A stretch of DNA of 64,000 nt, taken from VRUE01 sp040901495. Its GTDB lineage: Bacteria > Actinomycetota > Thermoleophilia > Solirubrobacterales > 70-9. Location of the stretch: assembly GCA_040901495.1 (NCBI GenBank), contig JBBDYO010000074.1:7882-71881 (forward strand), read 5' to 3'. The position numbers and the translations under genes are program-made. The notes beneath the pieces were generated by a model that searched no databases, had not been told where the DNA came from, and worked only from the letters and a program-made list of their open reading frames with translations. Below, one piece after another: positions 58,135 to 64,000 of this stretch; position 1 is the first letter of the stretch, and the number at the start of each line of letters is the position of its first letter.

Positions 58135-58863
58135 GTGCAGCGTCTACTCCCAGATCCACGGCTGACGACGGTCGAGGAGCAGCTTGAGTCGTACCGGCCG
58201 TGGGAGGAGCCATGGGAGGAGCGGCCATTCGTGGCGATGAACTTCGCGACCACGGTTGACGGGCGGGCGACGATCGGGGGGGTGTCGGGGCAGATCGGGT
58301 CGGAGGCGGACACGGCAATGCTGGCTGGACTGCGGATGCGCTTCGACGCGGTGATGATCGGGGCGGGAACGATGCGCGCGGAGCGCTACGGTCGCCTGGC
58401 CTCCGAGGTGGAGACGCGTGAGCGGCGTGAGCGGACCGGGCTCCATCCCGATCCCCTGATGGCAATCGTCAGCGGCCGCCTCGACCTTCCCTGGGACGCC
58501 CCGCTGTTCACCGAAGGCGGCCGGGTGCTGATCTTCACCGCCTCCGAGGTGGAGCCGCCCGAGACCGCGGCCTCGGTGGAGGTGGTCCGCCACGAGGGTG
58601 TGGTCGACCTTCCCGCGGCACTTCGGCACCTGCGCCAAGAGTGCGACGTCCGGGCCCTCCTCTGCGAGGGAGGCCCGCGCCTCCACGCCGAGCTGCAGGC
58701 CGCCGAGTTGGTCGACGACCTGTTCCTGACGATCGCTCCGAAGCTGGTCGGCGGGGACGCCCCCCACCTGGTCGAGGGCGAGCTGCCAGGCGTCGCGGAG
58801 CTGGAGCTGGCCTGGCTGCTGGAGGAAGAGGGCGAGCTGTTCGCCCGTTACCGGCGACGCTGA
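58135..58863 (+). CDS. RibD C-terminal/dihydrofolate-reductase-fold NADPH reductase
   Basis: 242 aa. MNFATTVDGRATIGGVSGQIGS, DAVMIGAGTMRAERYGRL and ALLCEGGPRLHAELQAAELVDDLFLTIAPKLVGG are the RibD_C blocks (pyrimidine reductase of riboflavin synthesis). No deaminase domain is attached, and no rib genes are adjacent, so the true substrate is uncertain. Stand-alone RibD_C proteins are common in Actinobacteria. GTG start at 58135, only 12 nt after the hairpin repeat. Confidence 0.88.
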   Translation: MQRLLPDPRLTTVEEQLESYRPWEEPWEERPFVAMNFATTVDGRATIGGVSGQIGSEADTAMLAGLRMRFDAVMIGAGTMRAERYGRLASEVETRERRERTGLHPDPLMAIVSGRLDLPWDAPLFTEGGRVLIFTASEVEPPETAASVEVVRHEGVVDLPAALRHLRQECDVRALLCEGGPRLHAELQAAELVDDLFLTIAPKLVGGDAPHLVEGELPGVAELELAWLLEEEGELFARYRRR

Positions 58864-58924
58864 GCGGCGCCGGCCCGCTAGCGTTCGGGCGCGAACCGGC
58901 CCCAAGGGAGAGGAACCCCAGCAG

Positions 58925-60187
58925 ATGGACTTCAAGCCCAGCCCCCAGGTCGAGGCCCTGCGTGAGCGCATCCTCGACTTCATGGACGAGCACATCTACC
59001 CGCAGGAGCGGGAGATCATGGAGGGGCTCGACGCCGAGGTGGCCCCCGGCGTCCCCTATCCGAAGGTCCTCGTCGAGATCCGCGAGAGAGCGAAGGCGGA
59101 GGGGCTGTGGAACCTGTTCATGCCCGACGAGCGCTATGGGCCGGGCCTGACGAACTGGGAGTACGGGCTGCTCTGCGAGGAGATGGGGCGCAGCCCGGCG
59201 GCGGCGCCGATGGCGTTCAACTGCTCGGCGCCGGACACCGGCAACATGGAGATCCTCGCCGAGCACGGCACCGACGAGCAGAAGGAGCACTGGCTGGAGC
59301 CGCTGCTGGAAGGGCAGGTCCGCTCCTGCTTCTCGATGACCGAGCCGGAGGTCTCAGGCTCGGACCCGACCCTGCTTCAAGCGCGGGCCGTGCGCGACGG
59401 CGACGAGTGGGTGATCGACGGCCACAAGTGGTTCACCTCGGGCGCGGTCGGCGCCGAGCTGGCGATCGCGATGGTCGTCACCGACCCCGACGCCCATCCC
59501 TACGCCCGCGCCTCGATGATCTGCGTGCCGACCGACGCACCGGGCTTCAACCTGGTCCGGCCGATCTCGGTGATGGGACACGACAAGGGGCCCGGCCACT
59601 GCGAGATCCGCTACGAAGAATGCCGCGTCCCGGCCGCCAACCTCCTCGGCGAGCAGGCGATGGGCTTCGTCGTCGCGCAGGACCGGCTCGGCCCCGGCCG
59701 CATCCACCACTGCATGCGGGCGATCGGCACCGCGGAGCGGGCGCTGGAGATGATGTGCCACCGCGCCAACGAAAGGGAAGCGTTCGGCGGACCGCTCGCC
59801 GAGAAGCAGTTTGTCCAGGAGTCGATTGCCGCCTCGCGGATGGAGATCGACCAGGCGCGCCTGCTCACCCTCTACGCGGCTTGGAAGATGGACACAGAGG
59901 GCAAGCGCGCCGCCCGCCAGTCGATCTCGGCGATCAAGGTCATCGCCGCCAACATCGTGATGGACGTCCTCGACCGGGCGATCCAGATCCACGGCTCACT
60001 CGGGATGACCGACGACACCCCGCTCGCCGCGCTGTGGCGCTTCAGCCGCATGCTGCGGCTCGCTGACGGCCCCGACGAGGTCCACAAAATGGTCCTCGCC
60101 CGCCGCGAGCTGAACCGCTGGGCGAAGCGCGCCGAGGCCGAGGCGGCCGGCGAACTGGAGCCCAAGCACGCCCGCCGTCCGATCTGA
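58925..60187 (+). CDS. acyl-CoA dehydrogenase
   Basis: 420 aa. A FAD-dependent acyl-CoA dehydrogenase with the N-terminal helical domain, CFSMTEPEVSGSDPT (substrate/FAD signature), KWFTSGAVGAELAIAMVVT and the C-terminal GRIHHCMRAIGTAERALE, with IQIHGSLGMTDDTPL at the end. ACAD11/FadE-like members show the same length and the EVAPGVPYPKVLVEIR opening. The GGGAGAGGAACC stretch upstream supplies the ribosome binding site. It faces the APH-type kinase gene at 60234, a neighbour often paired with this class. Confidence 0.95.
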   Translation: MDFKPSPQVEALRERILDFMDEHIYPQEREIMEGLDAEVAPGVPYPKVLVEIRERAKAEGLWNLFMPDERYGPGLTNWEYGLLCEEMGRSPAAAPMAFNCSAPDTGNMEILAEHGTDEQKEHWLEPLLEGQVRSCFSMTEPEVSGSDPTLLQARAVRDGDEWVIDGHKWFTSGAVGAELAIAMVVTDPDAHPYARASMICVPTDAPGFNLVRPISVMGHDKGPGHCEIRYEECRVPAANLLGEQAMGFVVAQDRLGPGRIHHCMRAIGTAERALEMMCHRANEREAFGGPLAEKQFVQESIAASRMEIDQARLLTLYAAWKMDTEGKRAARQSISAIKVIAANIVMDVLDRAIQIHGSLGMTDDTPLAALWRFSRMLRLADGPDEVHKMVLARRELNRWAKRAEAEAAGELEPKHARRPI

Positions 60188-60218
60188 GCAAGCTCAGAGC
60201 CTTGCCTAGAGGGAAAGA

Positions 60219-60230
60219 GGCTGGACAGCC
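60219..60230 (-). terminator. weak terminator of the APH-type kinase gene
   Basis: GGCT/AGCC hairpin (60219-60222 with 60227-60230), 4 nt after the leftward stop, followed on the minus strand by TCTTTC. A separate CTGAGC-AA-GCTCAG palindrome (60184-60197) covers the acyl-CoA dehydrogenase stop codon on the other side. Confidence 0.3.
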
Positions 60231-60233
60231 CGT

Positions 60234-61301
60234 CTAGCCACTGCGGCGCTCGGCTTCGTCGGCGGCTTCGGCAAGGCGCTCGACGACCTGGGCGAACTGT
60301 TCGATCCCCTCGTTGACCTTGCCGTACTGACCCGCCGCGTAGCGAGCGTAGACGCCCTCGAGAATGATCGCGAGCTTCCAGTAGCCGAGGGCGACGTAGA
60401 AATCGAGTTGCGACAGATCGCGGCCGGAGCGCTCGGCGTAGCGCGCCTTCAGCTCGTCGCGGCTGGGGAATCCCGGTGCCAGGTTGGCCGGCTGGCCCAG
60501 AGCGATCATGTCGTCGCCCGAGTCCGGCCAGTAGACCATCAGCAGGCCGACGTCGGCAAGCGGGTCGCCAAGCGTGCATAGCTCCCAATCGACGACCGCC
60601 GCCACCTCGCCGCCCGGCGTCAGGATCATGTTGTCGAGCCGGTAGTCGCCGTGAACGATCGTCGCCGGGCCCTGCTCGGGAATGCGTGCCGCGAGGCGCT
60701 CGTGCACCTGATCGATCGCATCGATCTCACGGGTCTTCGACTTCTCCCACTGCCCCTGCCAGCGGTGCAGCTGGCGAGCGACGTAGTCCTCCTTGCGGCC
60801 GAGGTCGCCGAGCCCGACCGCGTCCGGATCGATCGCGTGGATCTCCACCAGGGTGTCGGCCACGCGCTCGCCGATCGCCTGCCGGTCGGCTTCGTCGGGG
60901 AAGGCATCGGCCTCGGCTAGCCCGCGAAGGATCGGGCCCTCGACGAACTCCATCACGTAGAAGGGCGCGCCGTTGACGCTCTCGTCCTCGCAGAGGCCGA
61001 CGATCGGCGCCACGGGAACCTCGGTTGGCCCGAGCGCCGAGACGACCTTGTGCTCCCGCCCCATGTCGTGGGCCGACCCCAGGCGCTTTCCCAGCGGCGG
61101 GCGGCGCAGGGCCCAGCGCCTGCCGCCCGAGTCCCGCACCCCATACGTCAGGTTCGAGTGGCCTCCGGAGATTCGCTCGAAGGCGAGCGGCAGCTCGACC
61201 CCCGGAACGCGATCGGCGAACCAAGACTCGACGCCGTCCCGATCGATCCCCTCCGGCGCATCAGCGATGCCGTCGGCCGTGTCTGTAGCCTCGTCGCCCA
61301 T
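60234..61301 (-). CDS. APH-family phosphotransferase (acyl-CoA dehydrogenase-associated type)
   Basis: 355 aa from ATG 61301. Kinase-like fold: ISGGHSNLTYGVRD loop, ALRRPPLGKRLGSAHDMGREHKV, catalytic TIVHGDYRLDNMI and metal-binding VVDWELCTLGDPLADVGLL. This subgroup matches the N-terminal kinase domain of human ACAD10/11 and bacterial LvaA, which phosphorylates 4-hydroxyacyl-CoA. Antibiotic resistance is therefore less likely than a role in hydroxy-acid catabolism (inference). Convergent with the acyl-CoA dehydrogenase gene. Confidence 0.88.
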   Translation of the reverse strand: MGDEATDTADGIADAPEGIDRDGVESWFADRVPGVELPLAFERISGGHSNLTYGVRDSGGRRWALRRPPLGKRLGSAHDMGREHKVVSALGPTEVPVAPIVGLCEDESVNGAPFYVMEFVEGPILRGLAEADAFPDEADRQAIGERVADTLVEIHAIDPDAVGLGDLGRKEDYVARQLHRWQGQWEKSKTREIDAIDQVHERLAARIPEQGPATIVHGDYRLDNMILTPGGEVAAVVDWELCTLGDPLADVGLLMVYWPDSGDDMIALGQPANLAPGFPSRDELKARYAERSGRDLSQLDFYVALGYWKLAIILEGVYARYAAGQYGKVNEGIEQFAQVVERLAEAADEAERRSG

Positions 61302-61335
61302 AGCTGCGCAAGCATATTCACGACCACGCTTCCGG

Positions 61336-62580
61336 TTGAGCCCATCGGTCGCCAACAGGCTCATGATCGGCTTCGCGATCGCCTTTGCGGTGCTGACAGG
61401 CCTCGCGGTGATCGGGGTCGCCCGATTCCTGCAGCAGCGCCAGGACTTCGAGGACGCAACAGCGAGGTCCTACCAGGTGGAGATAGCGGCTCGCGACCGG
61501 CTGGCGCGTGACGAAAGGCCGCGCGCCGCCCAGGCGACGATCATCAACGAGTCGCAAAAGCGGCAGGTGCTTCGCGATGAGATCGACGACAAGACCCGCG
61601 ACACCGCCCTGCTCGTCGGGGTGGGGTTGATCGCCGGCCTGACCGGCGCCGCGCTGCTGTTCAGCGGGTTGATCTCCTCGATGCGCCGTCCCCTGGAGGA
61701 GCTCGTGGAGGCATCGGGGCAGCTAGCCAGCGGCGACTTGAGGGCCAGGGTCAAGGTCGGCGGCCTGGCCGAGACGGCGGCGCTCGGAACCGCCTTCAAC
61801 GAAATGGCCGAGGAGCTGCAGCGCCGGGCCGGAGAACGCGACCGCCTCGAACAGCTGAAAGACGAGTTCGTCCTGACCGCCTCGCACGAGCTGCGCAGCC
61901 CGCTCACCTCCGTTCAGGGATTCGCCGAGCTGCTGATGCTGGAGCGCGAAAAGCTCGGCCCCAAGCAGGCCGAAACGGTCGAGATCATCCTCGACAGCAC
62001 CCGCCACCTGGTCCGCCTCCTCAACGACCTCCTCGACCTCGCCCGCAGCAATGCGGGGCGACTGACGATCAAACAGGTGCCGACAGAGGTCGGTGCTCTG
62101 GTGGAGGATGCGGTGCGGACGATGCGCAGCCAGACCGAGGCCCGGGACCAAGCCCTGAGCGAAGAGGTGGAGCCTGGGCTCCCCCGTGTCAACGCCGACC
62201 GCGACCGGATTCGCCAAGTACTGGTGAATCTGCTTACCAACGCAAATGAGTACTGCCCGGAGGGAGCGACGATCTGCGTGAAAGCCAGCCGCATCGGTGC
62301 TGAAGTGGAGATTGCTGTGATCGACAACGGACCCGGAATCCCAGAGGAGCAACTGGAGCAGGTCTTCGACCGCTTCACGCGCGGCGATGCCGGGCTGACC
62401 CAGCGCGTCGGGGGGACCGGCCTCGGGTTGGCGGTCGCAAAATCCCTCGTTGCGCTCCACGGCGGCACGATTGCCGCCGAGTCGATCCCCGGCGACGGCT
62501 CCGCGTTCAAGATGCGCCTGCCTGCCCTCGCCACCCCAGCGCTGACCGCCGCGGATGCGGGCGGAGTGGAGAAGCAATGA
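61336..62580 (+). CDS. membrane sensor histidine kinase
   Basis: About 414 aa. Two membrane helices (LMIGFAIAFAVLTGLAVIGVA and LLVGVGLIAGLTGAALLFSG) flank a short, roughly 60-residue extracellular segment. Then HAMP (SSMRRPLEELVEASGQLASGDL), HisKA with ASHELRSPL (phospho-His), and HATPase with NLLTNANEY, DNGPGIPEEQ and GTGLGLAVAK. TTG 61336 gives a normal basic cytoplasmic N-terminus (SVANRL); ATG 61363 is the alternative. The stop overlaps the receiver gene ATG (ATGA). Confidence 0.93.
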   Translation: MSPSVANRLMIGFAIAFAVLTGLAVIGVARFLQQRQDFEDATARSYQVEIAARDRLARDERPRAAQATIINESQKRQVLRDEIDDKTRDTALLVGVGLIAGLTGAALLFSGLISSMRRPLEELVEASGQLASGDLRARVKVGGLAETAALGTAFNEMAEELQRRAGERDRLEQLKDEFVLTASHELRSPLTSVQGFAELLMLEREKLGPKQAETVEIILDSTRHLVRLLNDLLDLARSNAGRLTIKQVPTEVGALVEDAVRTMRSQTEARDQALSEEVEPGLPRVNADRDRIRQVLVNLLTNANEYCPEGATICVKASRIGAEVEIAVIDNGPGIPEEQLEQVFDRFTRGDAGLTQRVGGTGLGLAVAKSLVALHGGTIAAESIPGDGSAFKMRLPALATPALTAADAGGVEKQ

Positions 62581-62945
62581 CAAGGGTCCTTGTCGCGGAC
62601 GACTCCGAGACGATCCTGCTGTTGCTGCGCACGCGGCTGGAGATGGAGGGCTATGAGGTGGAGACGGCAGCGGACGGCCAGGAGGTCGTGGACTCGCTGC
62701 ACGGCGACCCCAGCCGCAGGCCCGACGTGCTCCTGCTGGACGCGATGATGCCGCGCAAGTCAGGGATCGACGCGCTCCGCGAGCTGCGGGGAGAGGGAGT
62801 CGACACCCCGGCCCTGATCGTCAGCGCGCACCAAGGCGAGTTGGACACCGGCTCGCCAAACGACATCGCGGTCAGCGGCTACATCACCAAGCCAATCGAT
62901 TTCGACCAGCTCTTCGCCAAGATAACCGAGCTAACTGCTTCGTAG
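62577..62945 (+). CDS. single-domain response regulator (receiver only)
   Basis: 122 aa, CheY-like. Acidic pair Asp8/Asp9, phosphoacceptor Asp55 (LLLDAMMP), Ser/Thr switch in LIVSAHQ and Lys105 (YITKPID). No output domain. Coupled by a 4-nt overlap to the histidine kinase gene, its obvious partner. It must act through protein contact or as a phosphorelay intermediate. Its stop codon lies at the edge of the palindrome at 62945. Confidence 0.95.
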   Translation: MTRVLVADDSETILLLLRTRLEMEGYEVETAADGQEVVDSLHGDPSRRPDVLLLDAMMPRKSGIDALRELRGEGVDTPALIVSAHQGELDTGSPNDIAVSGYITKPIDFDQLFAKITELTAS

Positions 62946-63026
62946 GCGAGATGGGGTGGGGCCTCGCCTGACGAGCCGCCGGGAGGCGGCTCTGGAGTGT
63001 CAGTCGAAGCCCCACCCCATCTCGCC
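62945..63026. terminator. 82-nt branched palindrome between convergent genes
   Basis: Perfect 18-bp outer stem: GGCGAGATGGGGTGGGGC (62945-62962) with its complement at 63009-63026. An inner hairpin, GAGCCGCC (62973-62980) with GGCGGCTC (62985-62992), has a GGGA loop. No T-tract. It fills most of the gap between the receiver gene and the helicase gene, so it can serve both strands. Confidence 0.6.
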
Positions 63027-63076
63027 CCCAAGCCGCAAGGGTTGCTCCGCCGAAGAGCCGGTCGGGCGGCGAAGCT

Positions 63077-64000
63077 CTAAGACTTGGCGATCTCGAGGCG
63101 GATCTCTTTGCCCTTCAGCTTGGTGCCGTCGAGGAACTCGACCGTGCGGTCAGCTTGGTCGGAGGCCACTTCCACGAAGGAGAAGCGGTGCAGGACGTTG
63201 ATGCCGTGGATGGCCTCCTCGGGCAGTACCGCGCCCTCGCGCAGTGCCCAGCGGAGGTCGTCCTCGTCGATCCCGCTCCCCTCCCCGCGGTTGACGAAGA
63301 GCTTCACGGTGTCGCCAGCCGGCGCCGGCGCCTCCTCCTCCTCGGTTGTCGCCGCGCCGTTCTCGGCGACGGCTGTTTCCTTTTGGCCCTCGCGATCGGG
63401 ACGGCGCTCTCTGCGCCGCGGCCGTGGCGCGTGCTCGATGCGCTCCTCGGGGCTCTCCCACTGCCCGATCGAGGTCTTCACGTCGCGCTCAATGCGGTCG
63501 ATCTCCTCGCGCTGGGCCGGCGTGACCAGGGTGATCGCCCTCCCGGTGCGACCCACCCGCCCGGTGCGGCCGATCCGGTGCACGTAGACCTCTGAGGAAG
63601 CCGGGACGTCGTAGTTGATGACGTGGGTAACGTGCTCGATGTCGAGCCCGCGCGCGGCAATATCGGTGGCGACGAGCAGCTTCACGCGGTGGTCCTTGAA
63701 GGCGATCATCACGCCGTCCCGCGAGCCCTGGCTCATGTCGCCGTGCAGAGCTTTCACGTTGAGGCCTTTGTCCTTGAGGGTCTTCTCAAGGCGAGAGGCG
63801 CCGATTTTGGTGCGGCAGAAGATGATCGCCTGCTCGGGCTCCTCGGTCTTCAGCAGCGCGACCAGTCGCGCCGCCTTGTCTTTGGCGGGAACCTCGAGGA
63901 AAGCCTGGGCAATTGCGTCGACGGTCAGGGTTTTCGGGGTGATGCTGATCGTCGTCGGGTCGTACATGTAGCTCTCGGCGAGCCGCTTGACCGGCGGCGG
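63077..64000 (-). CDS. deaD: DEAD-box RNA helicase, C-terminal part (5' end outside window)
   Basis: 307 codons visible; the frame stays open to the window edge (PPPVKRLAESYMYDP at the edge is typical just after the DEAD core). Helicase C domain: IIFCRTK, HGDMSQGSRD, ATDIAARGLDIEHV (motif V) and HRIGRTGRVGRTG (motif VI). After an acidic, Ala-rich linker there is a DbpA-type RNA-binding domain (TVKLFVNRGEGSGIDEDDLRWALRE..IRLEIAKS). It unwinds structured RNA in ribosome assembly or mRNA turnover. The N-terminal motifs I-III are not in this window. Confidence 0.93.
   Translation of the reverse strand, partial: PPPVKRLAESYMYDPTTISITPKTLTVDAIAQAFLEVPAKDKAARLVALLKTEEPEQAIIFCRTKIGASRLEKTLKDKGLNVKALHGDMSQGSRDGVMIAFKDHRVKLLVATDIAARGLDIEHVTHVINYDVPASSEVYVHRIGRTGRVGRTGRAITLVTPAQREEIDRIERDVKTSIGQWESPEERIEHAPRPRRRERRPDREGQKETAVAENGAATTEEEEAPAPAGDTVKLFVNRGEGSGIDEDDLRWALREGAVLPEEAIHGINVLHRFSFVEVASDQADRTVEFLDGTKLKGKEIRLEIAKS

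Noticed and set aside
60234..61301. Aminoglycoside resistance gene
   Set aside because: It has the APH fold but belongs by motif and neighbourhood to the acyl-CoA dehydrogenase-associated kinases. There is no sign of a resistance cassette or transfer.
1..64000. Phage-defence island, toxin-antitoxin module, secondary-metabolite cluster or prophage
   Set aside because: I looked for nucleases, retrons, polymerase/helicase defence operons, small antitoxin pairs, PKS/NRPS domains, integrases and structural phage genes. None is supported in this window.

Overview
This window is high-GC (roughly 70 %), gene-dense actinobacterial DNA. It is most likely from the class Thermoleophilia (Solirubrobacterales-like). 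That placement is an inference from gene content: eukaryote-type Ser/Thr kinases next to FHA proteins, DUF2510/DUF4190 proteins, a class II ribonucleotide reductase, a complete 14-gene nuo operon, a ThyX-like protein, many GTG/TTG starts, 4-nt stop/start overlaps, and large secreted beta-propeller and beta-helix proteins. A run of 10 N at 44313-44322 shows that this is a scaffolded draft assembly. No rRNA, tRNA, CRISPR array, prophage or transposase was seen.

Layout. 1-5.2 kb: end of a sugar epimerase gene, siroheme synthesis, a hemolysin-III membrane protein, and B12-dependent ribonucleotide reductase (nrdJ). 5.2-17.5 kb: a signalling and cell-surface block with zinc-ribbon and DUF2510 membrane proteins, two transmembrane Ser/Thr kinases, a lipoprotein with a class A beta-lactamase-like active site, Ca-binding and beta-helix secreted proteins, an FHA-HTH regulator coupled to the second kinase, and an FHA-FHA-TM-serine protease. 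17.5-31 kb: housekeeping and accessory genes (esterase, DUF4396 protein, ABC exporter, HAD phosphatase, MFS transporter, thioesterase, CAP protein, msrB, response regulator, serS, cytochrome c, flavin reductase). 31-45.7 kb: nuoA-N (complex I), in canonical order with mostly overlapping genes. 45.7-64 kb: AEC transporter, secreted beta-propeller, diguanylate cyclase, tandem ThyX-like protein, CBS protein, bacterial sodium channel, LPG-synthase/flippase-like membrane protein, sulfotransferase, RibD-like reductase, an acyl-CoA dehydrogenase facing an APH-type kinase, a histidine kinase/receiver pair, and the end of a DEAD-box helicase gene.

The most unusual feature is how many palindromic sequences there are. 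(a) Two related palindromic elements, in opposite orientations, sit in frame inside nuoG (99 and 120 bp, both multiples of 3). They share a perfect 17-bp block and a 12-bp block. (b) Three intergenic hairpins with different arms share a 23-nt core of the form TTGAC-N13-GTCAA. (c) A MITE-like element of about 240 bp lies at 51.7-52.0 kb. (d) Several very strong hairpins lie between convergent genes, mostly without a T-tract. Other points of interest are a perfect 233-bp duplication encoding two FHA domains, a likely CTG start codon, a ThyX-like protein whose signature motif is split between its two halves, and a kinase/acyl-CoA dehydrogenase pair resembling the ACAD10/11 and LvaA/LvaC systems.
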